A DNA stretch of 64,000 nucleotides from the NCBI RefSeq assembly GCF_005886105.2, contig NZ_PNCO02000001.1, positions 2,415,001 to 2,479,000 of the forward strand. The letters are read 5' to 3'. The position numbers and the translations under genes are program-made. The DNA comes from Pseudoalteromonas galatheae (GTDB lineage Bacteria; Pseudomonadota; Gammaproteobacteria; Enterobacterales; Alteromonadaceae). Of this stretch, positions 46,310-58,400 are shown piece after piece. Each line of letters starts with the position of its first letter. Positions within the stretch are counted from its first letter, which is position 1. The notes under the pieces were generated by a model, which was not told the DNA's origin, ran no database searches, and saw nothing but the letters and a program-made list of their open reading frames with translations.

Positions 46310-47239
46310 TTATCTGAGTTCTACTGGTACGGCAAACACGACATTTTCTTCTTGTCCAGGGTTCTCAACTACCGTTTCCCCACCAAGTTCTTTAAGCCGT
46401 GAGATAACCTGCTGAACCAGCACTTCAGGTGCTGATGCGCCCGCAGTTACACCAACCTTTGCAACCTCATCGAACCAAGCTTCTTCGATGGAAGAGGCAT
46501 CATCGATGAGAAATGCCTTAGTTCCCATTTTATCCGCAAGTTCTCTTAAGCGGTTAGAATTAGAACTATTTTTAGCACCAACTACGAGCAGTAGTTCCAC
46601 TTTATCCGCTAAGTCACGAACCGCATCTTGACGGTTTTGCGTAGCATAACAGATATCATCTTTTCGTGGACCGCTAATATTTGGGAACTTATTGCGCAGC
46701 GCATCAATTACATCCGCAGTGTCATCTACCGATAACGTTGTTTGACTGCAATAGAATACATTGTCTGCATTTTTAACTTCGAGTGTCACTACATCCTCGG
46801 GCTTTTCAACTAAGTAAATACCACCGTTCGGATTGTCATACTGACCCATGGTACCCTCAACCTCTGGATGACCGTGGTGCCCGATTAAAATACATTCAGT
46901 GCCTCTGCGACTAGCACGCGTCACTTCCATATGTACTTTTGTTACTAATGGACAGGTTGCATCGAAAACCTTCAATTCCCGACGCTTTGCTTCATTACGT
47001 ACTTGCTGAGAAACACCATGTGCACTGAAAATAACAATGCTGTCGTCTGGTACTTCATTTAGCTCTTCAACGAACACCGCACCACGAGATTTCAAACCAT
47101 CAACAACATATTTGTTATGAACCACTTCGTGACGAACATAAATAGGCGCCTCAAAAATATCGAGTGCACGCTCAACAATACTAATCGCTCTATCTACGCC
47201 TGCACAGAATCCTCTCGGGTTTGCCAGCAAGATTTCCAT
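46310..47239 (-). CDS. ispH: 4-hydroxy-3-methylbut-2-enyl diphosphate reductase
   Basis: 309-residue [4Fe-4S] enzyme, last step of the MEP isoprenoid pathway, in the cytoplasm. Cys ligands in [18 protein letters not shown] and YATQNRQ-containing segments, with HGVS and GHHGHPE substrate-binding histidines. Its start shares one base with the fkpB stop. Confidence 0.98.
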   Translation of the reverse strand: MEILLANPRGFCAGVDRAISIVERALDIFEAPIYVRHEVVHNKYVVDGLKSRGAVFVEELNEVPDDSIVIFSAHGVSQQVRNEAKRRELKVFDATCPLVTKVHMEVTRASRRGTECILIGHHGHPEVEGTMGQYDNPNGGIYLVEKPEDVVTLEVKNADNVFYCSQTTLSVDDTADVIDALRNKFPNISGPRKDDICYATQNRQDAVRDLADKVELLLVVGAKNSSNSNRLRELADKMGTKAFLIDDASSIEEAWFDEVAKVGVTAGASAPEVLVQQVISRLKELGGETVVENPGQEENVVFAVPVELR

Positions 47240-47679
47240 TAGTTATTTACCTCAAGAATTTCCACTTCAAATGTTATTTTTTGACCCGCAAGTGGGTGGT
47301 TGAAATCAACCGTTACCGAATCACCGGCCACCTCTCGTATCAATCCAGGCAAGTCAGTACCATCAGGTTGCGTAAATGCAATAATGCTGCCCACTTGAGC
47401 GGGGGTTTCTGCGCCAAACTTGCTTCTATCAACATAGTAAATGTTGTCAGGATTTGGTTGTCCGAACGCGTCTTCTGGCTCTAGCTCAAAAGATTTCTCA
47501 TCGCCTGCTTTTAACCCAAGCAAACACTTTTCAAAATTTTCCGTCAGGCTGCCATCACCCATGAATAGCTTTGCGGGTTTATTATGAACCTTGGTGGAAT
47601 CTGCTGCTGAACCGTCTGATAACTTGATTGAAAAGTGGAACAATACTTCAGATTTTGCTCCAATTAGTTGCTCACTCAC
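47239..47679 (-). CDS. fkpB: FKBP-type peptidyl-prolyl isomerase FkpB/SlpA
   Basis: 146-residue SlyD-like FKBP: N-terminal FKBP half-barrel ([13 protein letters not shown]), insert domain and [18 protein letters not shown] at the C-terminus. It overlaps lspA by 4 bases, the usual ispH-fkpB-lspA order. Confidence 0.95.
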   Translation of the reverse strand: MSEQLIGAKSEVLFHFSIKLSDGSAADSTKVHNKPAKLFMGDGSLTENFEKCLLGLKAGDEKSFELEPEDAFGQPNPDNIYYVDRSKFGAETPAQVGSIIAFTQPDGTDLPGLIREVAGDSVTVDFNHPLAGQKITFEVEILEVNN

Positions 47680-48179
47680 GCATTTTTCTCCTGTGGTTTA
47701 TCGCCACTGGTAAAGGCATCAAAAATTAATAGTGCAGCACCGCCAACAATCGCCATATCTGCAACATTAAAGGCTGGATAATGCCAATCCTGATAATAAA
47801 AATGTAGAAAATCAATAACATAACCATGAATGATACGGTCATATAAATTCCCTACGGCGCCACCTAGTACCATCGCATAGGCTAATCCTAGTTTCCAATT
47901 AGATGCTGGCAATTTACGTAACCAGAAGATCAGCAAAGTACTAATCGCCACGGCAATACCACTTAAAAAGTACCGTTGCCAACCGCCCGCTTCACTTAAA
48001 AAGCTAAACGCTGCACCATAGTTATGCATGTAAGTAAGGTTGAATATTGGCAAAATATCAATGGATTCGTAGAGTTCCATTTCAGCCATAACCAGTGCTT
48101 TGGTGAAGTAGTCTACTGCAAAAAGCAGTAGACTAAGCCACAACCACACCAGACCACTTTTCTGTGTAGTTTGTGTCAC
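47676..48179 (-). CDS. lspA: Lipoprotein signal peptidase
   Basis: 167-residue signal peptidase II with four transmembrane segments and the two catalytic aspartate motifs GNLYDRIIHGYVIDF and FNVADMAIV. Processes lipoproteins such as BamD. Nine bases after ileS. Confidence 0.97.
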   Translation of the reverse strand: MTQTTQKSGLVWLWLSLLLFAVDYFTKALVMAEMELYESIDILPIFNLTYMHNYGAAFSFLSEAGGWQRYFLSGIAVAISTLLIFWLRKLPASNWKLGLAYAMVLGGAVGNLYDRIIHGYVIDFLHFYYQDWHYPAFNVADMAIVGGAALLIFDAFTSGDKPQEKNA

Positions 48180-48188
48180 GTTTTACTC

Positions 48189-51017
48189 CTAGGCAAATTG
48201 ACGCTGTTCGCCATCACCTTCAACGTTACTAATACAACGGCCACAGATGTCTGGGTGTTGCTCGTCTGTACCTACGTCGTCGGTATAATGCCAACAACGA
48301 TCACACTTCTTAGCTGATGTTGCCGCTACACTAATAAACAAACCATCAATTTCTGATGAGATTGCATTTTCTGGCTTGCTGTTTACCACTTCTACAGTTG
48401 CTTTCGAAGTCAGTAAAACAAAGCGTAATTCGTCACCAATAGCACTGAGTTGCTCAGCTAAGTCACTGCCTGTGTATAGCGTTACTTCTGCCTGTAGCGT
48501 TGCACCGATCACTTCTTCTTTACGTGCATTCTCTAGTACACGGTTCACTTCATCACGTACCGCAAGTAAGTTCTGCCAGTAAGCATTATTCAACGAGCCT
48601 TCTGTCGCCCCTTCAATTGCATCATACCAAGTGTCCGTGAATACAAACTGGCCGCGCTCACCTGGTAATACTTCCCAGATTTCTTGTGCAGTAAAGCTCA
48701 TAATTGGCGCCATCCAACGCGTCATAGCTTCGGCGATATGATAAAGCGCAGATTGGCAAGAACGACGCGCATGGCTATCACTTTTCGCGGTGTACTGGCG
48801 GTCTTTAATCACGTCTAGATAGAACGAGCCCAATTCACCTGTACAGAAATTCATGAGCTTTTGTGTTACTTGAAGCATTTGATACTTATCGTACGCTGTT
48901 TTGATCTCAGTTTGTAGCTGTGCGGCACGCGCTACAATCCAGCGATCTAGCTCAACCATATCTTCAATTGCTACTAAATCCGTTTTTGGATCAAAGCCAC
49001 TTAGGTTCGCAAGTAGGTAACGACTTGTGTTACGAATACGACGATAACGGTCTGCTGAACGCTTAAAGATTTCATCAGACACGGTCATTTCGGCCGTATA
49101 ATCAGTGGAAGCTACCCATAAGCGTAAAATATCTGCACCTAGCTTGTTCATGATGTCTTGCGGCGAGATCACGTTACCTAATGACTTAGACATCTTGTGG
49201 CCTTTTTCATCGACCGTGAAGCCGTGCGTTAACACTTGCTTATAAGGCGCGTGACCATTGATAGCAACTGAAGTCATCATTGACGACATAAACCAACCAC
49301 GGTGCTGATCCGAGCCTTCAAGGTAAAGATCTGCAGGGCCTGTTAATTCTTCGCGTGCATCAACAACACACGCATGCGTTACGCCTGAGTCAAACCATAC
49401 GTCTAACGTATCTCGTACTTTTACGTATTGTTGAGCATCTGCTTCACTTAGTAGCGCGCTTGGCTCTAAGTCGTACCATGCTTGAATACCCTTTTCTTCC
49501 ACTAATTTAGCAACGGCTTCAATTAAGGCTTCCGTTTCAGGGTGCAAGCTACCTGTGTCTTTATCGACAAATAATGCGATTGGTACACCCCAAGTTCGCT
49601 GGCGTGAAATACACCAGTCAGGGCGACCTTCAACCATGTTTGCAATGCGGCTTTCACCCCACTCTGGTAACCATTCAGTCTTTTTGATCTCATTTAGTGA
49701 ATCAGCACGAAGGTTAGCCTGATCCATGCTGACGAACCATTGCGGCGTCGCACGGAAAATAATCGGAGTTTTGTGACGCCAGCAATGTGGATAACTATGC
49801 GTTAGTGCCTTATGGCGGAATAACACGCCTTTCTCAGTTAATAACTCAATGATGCTATCATTTGCTTTAAATACGTGTTGGCCTGCAAAAATCGGCGTAT
49901 CAGGTAGATAAACGCCATTTGCACCAACAGGGTTCGCAACCTCTAGACCGTAAGCCTGACCTGCGGTAAAGTCTTCTTGACCGTGACCAGGTGCTGTATG
50001 AACGATACCAGTACCTGAGTCCGTTGTTACGTGTTCACCTAAGATAACAGGCACATCGAAATCTAAGAATGGGTGTGCAACGCGCAGATTCTCAAGCGCA
50101 GCGCCTTTCGCGTAACCTAATACGTGGAAGTGCTTGAATCCAAAACGATCAACAGCGTCTTTGACTAATTCAGAACCAAGCACAATACGCTGTTCTTGAC
50201 CTTCATCTTCGATTTGTACCAGCGCATACTCTAGTGCACCATGTACTGCCACAGCGCGGTTTGCAGGTAGTGTCCAAGGTGTTGTAGTCCAAATTGCGGT
50301 ACTTACTTCGCCTTTTCCTTCATGGCCTTCTGCCAAACCAAATGCACTTATGATTGCCGCTTGATCAGCAAACACAAATTTTACGTCAATTGCTGGTGAT
50401 TGTTTGTCTTGATATTCAACTTCTGCTTCTGCAAGCGCTGAACCACAATCCGTACACCAGTGAACTGGCTTTGCACCTTTGTGCAGGTGACCATTTTTGA
50501 TAATACGGCCAAGCACACGAATAGCATTGGCTTCAAAATCAAAGTTCATGGTTAGGTAAGGCTTATCCCAGTCACCTAACACACCAAGGCGTTTGAAATC
50601 TGTTTTTTGGCCATCAACTTGCTTTTTAGCGTAGTCGCGACACTTTTCACGGAATTCAGCAGCCGATACTTTCTTACCTGGTTTGCCTACTTTCTTTTCT
50701 ACCTGTAGCTCAATTGGAAGACCATGACAGTCCCAACCAGGTACGTAAGGCGCATCAAAATCAGAAAGCGTTTTTGACTTGATAATAATATCTTTTAGGA
50801 TTTTGTTTACTGAGTGACCTAGGTGAATATCACCATTTGCATACGGAGGACCGTCATGCAAAATAAATGGCTTTTTACCTTTTTTCGCAATGCGAATTTG
50901 ACCGTATAGGTCTTCTTCATACCATTTTTTCAGCATCTTTGGTTCGCGTTGCGCCAAATTACCACGCATCGGAAACTCAGTTTCCGGTAGATTTAAAGTA
51001 TGTTTGTAGTCGCTCAT
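48189..51017 (-). CDS. ileS: Isoleucyl-tRNA synthetase
   Basis: 942-residue class I synthetase. The HIGH motif variant HLGH in [20 protein letters not shown] as KMSKS, the CP1 editing domain, and a C-terminal zinc finger CDRCWHY..CGRC. Charges tRNA-Ile. Between ribF and lspA in conserved order. Confidence 0.99.
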   Translation of the reverse strand: MSDYKHTLNLPETEFPMRGNLAQREPKMLKKWYEEDLYGQIRIAKKGKKPFILHDGPPYANGDIHLGHSVNKILKDIIIKSKTLSDFDAPYVPGWDCHGLPIELQVEKKVGKPGKKVSAAEFREKCRDYAKKQVDGQKTDFKRLGVLGDWDKPYLTMNFDFEANAIRVLGRIIKNGHLHKGAKPVHWCTDCGSALAEAEVEYQDKQSPAIDVKFVFADQAAIISAFGLAEGHEGKGEVSTAIWTTTPWTLPANRAVAVHGALEYALVQIEDEGQEQRIVLGSELVKDAVDRFGFKHFHVLGYAKGAALENLRVAHPFLDFDVPVILGEHVTTDSGTGIVHTAPGHGQEDFTAGQAYGLEVANPVGANGVYLPDTPIFAGQHVFKANDSIIELLTEKGVLFRHKALTHSYPHCWRHKTPIIFRATPQWFVSMDQANLRADSLNEIKKTEWLPEWGESRIANMVEGRPDWCISRQRTWGVPIALFVDKDTGSLHPETEALIEAVAKLVEEKGIQAWYDLEPSALLSEADAQQYVKVRDTLDVWFDSGVTHACVVDAREELTGPADLYLEGSDQHRGWFMSSMMTSVAINGHAPYKQVLTHGFTVDEKGHKMSKSLGNVISPQDIMNKLGADILRLWVASTDYTAEMTVSDEIFKRSADRYRRIRNTSRYLLANLSGFDPKTDLVAIEDMVELDRWIVARAAQLQTEIKTAYDKYQMLQVTQKLMNFCTGELGSFYLDVIKDRQYTAKSDSHARRSCQSALYHIAEAMTRWMAPIMSFTAQEIWEVLPGERGQFVFTDTWYDAIEGATEGSLNNAYWQNLLAVRDEVNRVLENARKEEVIGATLQAEVTLYTGSDLAEQLSAIGDELRFVLLTSKATVEVVNSKPENAISSEIDGLFISVAATSAKKCDRCWHYTDDVGTDEQHPDICGRCISNVEGDGEQRQFA

Positions 51018-51038
51018 TTATCCTACTTTCCGTATCGG

Positions 51039-51965
51039 CTACGTTAAAGAAAAACACTGTTTTGCATTGCTAACATCACGACTGATTTGTTCTGTTAACT
51101 GCGACAATGTTTCGAATTTTTGCTCATCGCGAAGCTTTTTAATTAGCTCCACTTTCATAAACTGACCGTAGATGGTCTCATTAAAATTAAACAGATGCAC
51201 CTCTAAAAGGGCTTTCGTTCCGTTTAGCGTTGGCTTAGTGCCAACATTCGCTACGCCATAATGTGTTTTGTGATTCACAGTCGCTTTGACCGCATACACA
51301 CCGCGCACAGGGCTCACTTGGCGCTTTAACGCGATATTTGCAGTGTGGAAACCAAGCTCTCTGCCTTTCTTCCAACCGTGAATAACACGGCCTGAAATGG
51401 CATAAGTATGGCCCAACATATCATGTGCTTGACGCAAATCACCAGCCGCCAGCGCCGTGCGGATCAACGTGCTACTCACACGACAATCTTGCTTGCGAAA
51501 ACTTGCCGTGTCTTTTACTTGCATACCTAGCGGTTCGCCTACTTGCTTTAGCATTGCAAAATCACCAGCACGTTCACGACCAAAACGAAAGTCATCGCCG
51601 ACCGTGAGCGCCTTGGTTCCAAGCTTTGCCACTAGGACTTCTTTGATAAATTGTTCTGCATCTTGCGAGGCAAATTTGCGATTAAAGTTGACGCAAATGA
51701 CTCGCTCTATACCAAGCTCTTGTAACAGGACTAGTTTATCACGTAATCTCGTCAGCCTAGCCGGTGCTTTATCTTTGGCAAAAAACTCCAAGGGCTGCGG
51801 CTCAAATAACATCACTGTACTTGGAAGTTGATAGTGTTTTGCGTCGCTAATCAGCCCCTTCAAAACCTCTACATGTCCAAGATGAACCCCGTCAAAGTTT
51901 CCAATCGTCAACACACAACCAAAATGATGTGGTCGAATATTATGGATCCCTCGGATTAGTTGCAT
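51039..51965 (-). CDS. ribF: Bifunctional riboflavin kinase/FAD synthetase
   Basis: 308-residue enzyme making FMN and FAD. N-terminal nucleotidyltransferase (LTIGNFDGVHLGH) and C-terminal flavokinase (VIHGWKKGRELGFHTANI). The start MQLIRGIHN at 51965 agrees with E. coli RibF; a ten-codon upstream extension has no support. Confidence 0.97.
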   Translation of the reverse strand: MQLIRGIHNIRPHHFGCVLTIGNFDGVHLGHVEVLKGLISDAKHYQLPSTVMLFEPQPLEFFAKDKAPARLTRLRDKLVLLQELGIERVICVNFNRKFASQDAEQFIKEVLVAKLGTKALTVGDDFRFGRERAGDFAMLKQVGEPLGMQVKDTASFRKQDCRVSSTLIRTALAAGDLRQAHDMLGHTYAISGRVIHGWKKGRELGFHTANIALKRQVSPVRGVYAVKATVNHKTHYGVANVGTKPTLNGTKALLEVHLFNFNETIYGQFMKVELIKKLRDEQKFETLSQLTEQISRDVSNAKQCFSLT

Positions 51966-52032
51966 AGTGCCGTGCCTTTGTGCAGCAAATATCAAAGAGC
52001 CCGATTATACCCAAGTTGCTTAAAAATGCGAA

Positions 52033-53595
52033 TCAAGCATCTCGGATTGTGCTCAATCTTACCCCTAGTATAAATAGTAAACTAAAATAGCTCACCATTG
52101 CGGCCGCCAATAATCCGCAAAGTAATAGTACCTGCTCCATTAGTCCCCACTCTAGCCATTCAAAGCGGGCACCGAGAAAGTATACGCATACAGCCATCAC
52201 GACCGCTGAAACAAAGCATTTGGCAGTAAAACCAAGAGAAAATGCGCTTAGCTGATACACACCTTGATGTGACAGCTGACGATAAAGTAAAAACGCATTA
52301 CAAGACGCTGATAATGAAGTTGCCAATGCAAGGCCTAGATAACCAATAAAAGGCGCTAAGATAAGATTGAAAACCATGTTGAGTGCCATGGTAATAATAC
52401 CAATACGAACAGGCGTTTTGGTATCTTGTCTAGCGTAAAAGCCCGGTGCCAGTACTTTAATCAACATAAAGCTTAGTAAGCCAACGGAATATGCGGCTAC
52501 TCCTAAACTTACCTTATTTATATTGTCTGCATTTTGAGAAACAAACTCACCATGGCCAAATAATACTGAAATGATAAGTGGGCTTGTCACCATCAGTCCT
52601 AGCATTGCAGGTAACCCCAAAAAGATGACAAAACGGACACCCCAATCTAGTGTTTTCTGAAAGTCTTCACTTTTTTCTCCTGCGTGTAGTTTAGAAAGTG
52701 CAGGCAGTATCACGGTCGCAATACCAATTCCAAATAGACCGAGTGGAAATTCAATTAATCTGTCTGAATAATAAAGCCAAGCAATCGATCCCGTCACGAG
52801 AAAAGAGGCAATGACGGTGTCCAGTAGTAAGTTAATTTGGCTAACAGAAACACCAAATAATGCTGGGATCATCAAGGTTCTGACTTTGGTTACTTCAGGG
52901 CTACGCCAGGCAAAGCGGGGGCGACTTAGCACCTTTAAACGCAGTAAAAACGGTATTTGGAATAGTAGTTGAACCATTCCCCCAATAAATACCCCTAACG
53001 CCAATGCATATGCACCCTGCTCAAATTTATCATGAAGGAAAATAGCGCAAAGAATAATCGCAACGTTCAATAATACAGGAGTAAAAGCTGCGGCAGCAAA
53101 ACGATTATAAACATTTAGTACAGCGCCACTTAGAGCCACTAGAGAAACAAAGAATAAATAGGGAAAGGTGAGTTTTAATAGTGCACTGGCAAGCACAAAC
53201 TTTTCGGCATCTGCACCACCTTGCCACCAGTCTATGAACCAACTTGTACCGAATAACGCCGCAATGACAGGCGAACCGACGACCCCCAAAATGGTGATGA
53301 TAAAGAGCACTGTACCAAGCGTGCCAGCGGCTTGTGCAACAAATAACCTTACTTTATCATCGCCATGCTTTTCTTTAATTTCTGAAAGAACAGGTACAAA
53401 TGCCTGAGCAAACGCGCCTTCAGCAAATAGTCTACGTAAAAAATTAGGGATCCGGTTGGCGAATAAAAATACATCAGCAGCCAGTCCAGCGCCCAACAGA
53501 TTTGCAACTACAGCATCTCGAATGAGGCCCAAAACCCGCGAAATCATAGTCATGGCACTGACAATCATACCCGATTTAAATAACCCTTTTGCCAC
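52033..53595 (-). CDS. murJ: Lipid II flippase MurJ
   Basis: 520-residue polytopic inner-membrane protein (14 predicted helices) of the MVF/MurJ family that translocates lipid II. N-terminal VSAMTMISRVLGLIRDAVVA is characteristic. Start taken as GTG at 53595, behind GGAG, giving VAKGLFKSG..; the open frame extends to 53649 without a ribosome site. Confidence 0.95.
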   Translation of the reverse strand: MAKGLFKSGMIVSAMTMISRVLGLIRDAVVANLLGAGLAADVFLFANRIPNFLRRLFAEGAFAQAFVPVLSEIKEKHGDDKVRLFVAQAAGTLGTVLFIITILGVVGSPVIAALFGTSWFIDWWQGGADAEKFVLASALLKLTFPYLFFVSLVALSGAVLNVYNRFAAAAFTPVLLNVAIILCAIFLHDKFEQGAYALALGVFIGGMVQLLFQIPFLLRLKVLSRPRFAWRSPEVTKVRTLMIPALFGVSVSQINLLLDTVIASFLVTGSIAWLYYSDRLIEFPLGLFGIGIATVILPALSKLHAGEKSEDFQKTLDWGVRFVIFLGLPAMLGLMVTSPLIISVLFGHGEFVSQNADNINKVSLGVAAYSVGLLSFMLIKVLAPGFYARQDTKTPVRIGIITMALNMVFNLILAPFIGYLGLALATSLSASCNAFLLYRQLSHQGVYQLSAFSLGFTAKCFVSAVVMAVCVYFLGARFEWLEWGLMEQVLLLCGLLAAAMVSYFSLLFILGVRLSTIRDA

Positions 53596-54024
53596 CTTAA
53601 CTCCTAAATTCAGTGAATCGCGGCAGATTATGCCACAGTCGTTGTGCATTTAGCACTAGGCGTGCCTTGTCAGCTTTGATACAATACGCGCCATTAACCT
53701 TGGTAGGCCTGTTTCACCTAGTGAAATTAGACTGTTTACTTTGGTTCAGACCTGAGATTTTCAAGGCACTTTGTGAAGCTACGCTTTTCAAATTATTAGT
53801 GCAACTTGGGATATTACGGGTTTACTTGCCTGCAATAAAAGTAAGAGCGTCGCATCGCAGCGTTATTTAATTTGTGCAGGTTAAGAATTGAGAATAGCCC
53901 AAGTCAAGCCTTGGGTGTTGAACATTAGGCCGCGCTTGTTAATTTATATTGACTTTTGCGATTAAAACAGGCATATTCCTCGGCCTTTAAATTAAGCTTA
54001 TTTTAAGATTGTTAGGAGCAAACC
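53596..54024. other. Divergent murJ/rpsT intergenic region
   Basis: Gap of about 430 bases that must contain the promoters of both genes. Apart from the rpsT promoter candidate I see no ORF, repeat or RNA structure; an 85-codon open frame here looks accidental. Confidence 0.5.
53949..53977 (+). promoter_or_regulatory. Candidate promoter of rpsT
   Basis: TTGACT and CATATT with a 17-base spacer, about 45 bases upstream of the TTG start of rpsT. The -10 is only partly consensus. Confidence 0.45.
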
Positions 54025-54285
54025 TTGGCTAACATCAAGTCTGCAAAAAAACGCGCTATCACTAGCGAAAAGCGTCGTAAGCACAACGCAAGCCGTCGTT
54101 CAATGATGCGTACATACTTCAAAAAAGTAATCGCTGCAATTGAAGCTGGTGATAAAGAAGCTGCAACTCAAGCATTCGCTGTTGCTGCACCTATCCTAGA
54201 CCGTTACGCAACTAAAGGTCTAATCCACAAAAACAAAGCTGCTCGTCATAAGAGCCGTTTAGTTGCTAAGATCAAAGCACTTTAA
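54025..54285 (+). CDS. rpsT: 30S ribosomal protein S20
   Basis: 86-residue basic ribosomal protein with [21 protein letters not shown]. The start codon is TTG behind AGGAG; E. coli rpsT also starts with UUG, a feature tied to its autoregulation, so the unusual codon is likely selected. Divergent from murJ, terminated by a strong hairpin. Confidence 0.98.
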   Translation: MANIKSAKKRAITSEKRRKHNASRRSMMRTYFKKVIAAIEAGDKEAATQAFAVAAPILDRYATKGLIHKNKAARHKSRLVAKIKAL

Positions 54286-54300
54286 TTTGTTGCTGGATTG

Positions 54301-54328
54301 AAAAAACCGACGTCAAGTCGGTTTTTTT
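54301..54328 (+). terminator. Terminator of rpsT
   Basis: Stem AAAAAACCGAC / GTCGGTTTTTT with loop GTCAA and a run of seven T, 15 bases past the stop. Confidence 0.92.
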
Positions 54329-54378
54329 ATATCTGTAATTTATGCACCTTGGTATCAAAAAATAAAACCGTTGGTGTC

Positions 54379-54762
54379 TTATGCCAATTCTAAATCTGGG
54401 TAAAACTTTTTCAACATAGCCGCGATTTTCTTTGGTGAGAATGGCTTTACGACAAACCCTTTTGCACCACGCTCAATCGCATCTTTTACATTATCCACTG
54501 TGGAGTGAGCTGAAACCATAACGACATTAACACTCGGGTTAATTTCATTGAGTGTTGCGATCAACTCTTTACCGTCACCATCTGGCAGTTCAATATCCAA
54601 AAAGACAATGTCAAAATGCTGCTCTTCACATGACTTTACGCATTGTGTTGCTGTTGAGGCTTCTCGAACATGATCAATGCCCAAATGCATCAAGGTTTGA
54701 TGTAAAAAGCTGCGAACTGTCCCTACATCATCAACGATTAAAATAGAGATACTTTGATCCAT
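54379..54762 (-). CDS. Stand-alone CheY-like receiver protein
   Basis: 127-residue single receiver domain: acidic pair in ILIVDDVG, phosphoacceptor Asp in VFLDIELPDG, conserved switch Ser in VMVSAHS and Lys in VVKPFSPKK. No output domain. No kinase gene is nearby, so the partner is unknown. It is divergent from the hypothetical gene at 54855. Confidence 0.88.
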   Translation of the reverse strand: MDQSISILIVDDVGTVRSFLHQTLMHLGIDHVREASTATQCVKSCEEQHFDIVFLDIELPDGDGKELIATLNEINPSVNVVMVSAHSTVDNVKDAIERGAKGFVVKPFSPKKIAAMLKKFYPDLELA

Positions 54763-54854
54763 AGTCCTTTCCCGTAGGCTGTAATATAAAAATAGGCTAT
54801 TATACTTAGCATAGAAGCATTATAGAGACCTGCAACTAAAAGGCTACTTAAAGC

Positions 54855-55325
54855 ATGGCAAAACCATCAAAAAAACAATCGCTTTTAGGTCAAGTACAGT
54901 CCAATCAAAAAAAACGAACTAGTACAACTAAAAACCGCCGATCTTCACCGCAACAAATAGCGGCAATCAAAGCTCAACAAACCGCACAAGCGCAGCAAAC
55001 ACAAACCACTATAGATAATGATAAACCTAAGGGAAAGAGTAAGTGGATAACACTTGCAGTCGTTGGAATACTATTCATTGCCTTGCCAAAACCACAACTG
55101 ATTACTTACGAGAAATTAGGTCTTGTGGCTAGTAGTGTATATTGGTCTGGCCTTCCTGGTATTGATCCTGTGCTATTTGACTCAAACTTACACCCAAAGC
55201 CTGCGCTTGAGCGTAATACATTATATCTATGCCACGATTTGAAAAACCCAGACTCGTGCCAAAAGTACCAAATAATCAAGCAAGAAGGTTTTATAGCAGC
55301 CATGATGAAGTTGCTCCAAGGCTAA
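54855..55325 (+). CDS. Hypothetical single-pass membrane protein
   Basis: 156-residue protein: a highly basic, Gln/Lys/Thr-rich cytoplasmic N-terminus (to ~55), one membrane helix (WITLAVVGILFIALP) and a periplasmic tail of ~80 residues with a cysteine pair (LYLCHDLKNPDSCQKY) that could form a disulfide. No family recognised. Convergent with dnaE2; no clear terminator between. Confidence 0.7.
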   Translation: MAKPSKKQSLLGQVQSNQKKRTSTTKNRRSSPQQIAAIKAQQTAQAQQTQTTIDNDKPKGKSKWITLAVVGILFIALPKPQLITYEKLGLVASSVYWSGLPGIDPVLFDSNLHPKPALERNTLYLCHDLKNPDSCQKYQIIKQEGFIAAMMKLLQG

Positions 55326-55444
55326 AGTGAGGAAAAGCGACAAAAGCGCCTCTTTATTGGGGCTTTAGCTTTATAAGAATCTAGAGCGCATTTACGAAAA
55401 CAACATTTCTCTGCTTTAAGCCACAAAAAATCACTAAAAAACAA

Positions 55445-58400
55445 TTAATGAAAGGCTCGAGCTTTAACTGTCATCGTCTCTAAAAGTTCACTTCTATCGA
55501 TTAGTCTACCAGCAATAACATGTACCACTTCCCCTTCCTTCTCGACTATACCTTTTACTTCTAATAACTGTGCGCCCATATAGGCTTGCTTCTGCGCTCG
55601 AGCAGTACCAGACCACACAATCACATTGATGTTGCCTGTTTCGTCTTCCAAAGTAAAAAAGGTCACGCCTTTTGCGGTACCCGGGGCTTGCTTTCCTGTC
55701 ACCAGCCCTATCACTGTGACTAACGATTTATGCGGTCGATAAAGCAGTTGATTGGCCTTAACCGTTCGGTCTATAAGCTTTGCTTGCTCAAGTTGCTTGA
55801 TTGGGTGAGTGCGTAAGGAAACTTTAGTGCTATTATAATCTTCCTGTAGGTTTTCAAACTCTGTGGCGTTAAAGTGGCTATATTGCGACTCTTTCTCTTC
55901 AATATCGCTGAATAGTGGCAATGCTTTACTTTGATCCGCAAGTGACCATCTAGCAGCATAACGGCTATCCACGAAGTGATGTAAAGCATCCGCAGAAATC
56001 AGCTTTTCAATAGTGCTATTGGTAATGCCAGCTTGCTGTAACTGCACGATATTAGCGAACCCCTCTTGAGGTCTGCACTGTAATAATTGTAGAGCTTCAG
56101 TTTCACTTAACCCTTTTATAAGCCTAAGCCCTAAACGGATCGCAAACGATGCTTGTCTTGGTATTTTTACGACTTGGTGCTCGTAATCGGACTGGTTAAC
56201 ACAAATAGGTAAAATACTAACCTCATGCCTTGATGCATCTTGCAACAGCTGTGAAGCCGAATAGAACCCCATTGGCAAGCTATTGAGTAACGCAGTATAA
56301 AACATTGCTGGGTAGTAGTATTTCAACCACGCAGAAGCATAAGCCAGCACAGCAAAAGAAGCGGAGTGGCTTTCAGGGAAACCATATTCACCAAAGCCGC
56401 AGATCTGCTCAAAAATCCGCTCAGCAAATTGTGCTTCATAGCCCCGGGCCAGCATACCTCGAATAAGCTTTTCTCTAAACTGCATCAGCTCTCCGGTTTT
56501 CTTCCATGATGCCATGGCTCGGCGCAGGCTATCAGCTTCTCCTCCAGTGAACCCAGCTGCAACCATAGCCAGTTTTATTACTTGTTCTTGGAAAATGGGA
56601 ACCCCCATGGTCCTCTCTAATACCGATTTAACCGCTTCGGATGGATAAGTCACTTGCTCTTCACCATCCCGTCGCTTTAAAAATGGATGCACCATATCAC
56701 CTTGAATAGGGCCGGGACGTACAATTGCTATTTGGATCACTAAGTCGTAGTAATTAGCGGGTTTCAGCCTTGGCAACATACTCATTTGTGCGCGAGACTC
56801 TACTTGAAACACGCCAACACTATCCCCTTTTTGCAACATCTTATAGACCAAAGGGTCGTCTTGCATACGAGTCAATTGGGCAAGATCTAGGTTTCGCTTG
56901 GTATGCGCTGCAATATAACCAAAGCACTTACGAATAGCGCTTAGCATACCCAAGGCCAAGATATCGACTTTGAGTAACTTAAGGGTTTCAAGGTCATCTT
57001 TATCCCATTGAATAATGGTGCGCTCTGGCATAGCTGCATTTTCTACGGGCACTAATTCATGTAATGGACTTTCTGAGATAACAAAACCACCAACATGCTG
57101 CGATAAATGCCTTGGAAACCCCATAATGTCATTAACCAACTGAATAAAGTGCTGACCTTTTAATGAGTTTGGCTCTAACCCTAGCTCCACTAATTGGGCC
57201 TGCCAGTTAAGCCCTTTATCACGGCGGTTGAGATGCTTAATAAAGTACTCTATTTGCGCCACTTCAATGCCCAAGGCTTTGCCAACATCACGCATGGCAC
57301 TTTTTAAACGATACGTGATCACCGTTGCTGCTAATGCTGCGCGCTTACGACCATATTTTTTGTAGATATATTGGATCACCTCTTCACGACGTTGGTGTTC
57401 AAAATCTACATCTATATCGGGTGGCTCATTACGCTCTTTACTAATAAAACGCTCGAACAATACGCCCACTTGCCGAGGGTCAACTGCGGTTATCTCTAAG
57501 CAGTAGCAGACCACAGAGTTAGCGGCTGAACCTCGCCCTTGGTATAAGATTTGATGCTGTTTTGCATACATCACAATGTCATGAATAGTGATAAAGAAAA
57601 ACGGATAATCAAGCGCTTCAATAAGCGCTAGCTCTTTATCAATAATGGCTTCTACATCTGGCGGCACGCCATCAGGAAAGCGAACTTGTTTACCCTTTTC
57701 AACCAACGCGCGTAAATAAGCCATTGGAGTAAAGCCTTTAGGCACTAACTCCTGAGGATATTGATAATGCAATGAGTCCAAATTAAATACACATCGCTTC
57801 GCGATATTGGCACTTTCTTCAAGAAAGGTAGGTGAAAACAACTTATTAAGCTTAGAGATAGATCTCAGTGCCGACTCGCTATTGCTTATCATTTTCTCAG
57901 GGATCTCGCTTATCACACGGTTTTGTCGAATAGCTGTCAGAGTATGCTGTAGCGCAAGTCTAGACGAGCAGTGCATAAGCACCCCACCAACAGCGCAAAT
58001 AGGTATTTGGTACGCTTTTGACAGTTTTACACAATGGGTAAAGTAATGTATATCTTCTGCACTCAAGTTACGTCGGTAGCCAATCCATATTCTATTTTGG
58101 TGGTATTTACACAGCCATTGCAATGATTGAACATCTTGACTGTTCCCCTTTGGCAACCACAACAATAAAACATGCTTAAGCGACATAATATCCCACTCAC
58201 TAAGCCGATATTGTCCCTTTTCCGTTCGCTGGCGAGCATTACTGATCACTCGACATAACTCTGTATAAGCGAGCTGGCAAGGACAAAGAGCGACCAATTC
58301 AATATTGTTGTACTTTAGTAAGTTCCCAACTATCAGTTTTATCTTGAGCTTATGATCACGAATATAAGCATGAGCACGGACAATGCCAGCCAAAGAGCAT

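Noticed and set aside
53613..53870. 85-codon plus-strand frame in the murJ/rpsT gap
   Set aside because: No ribosome site or recognisable features, and it overlaps the murJ 5' end antisense.
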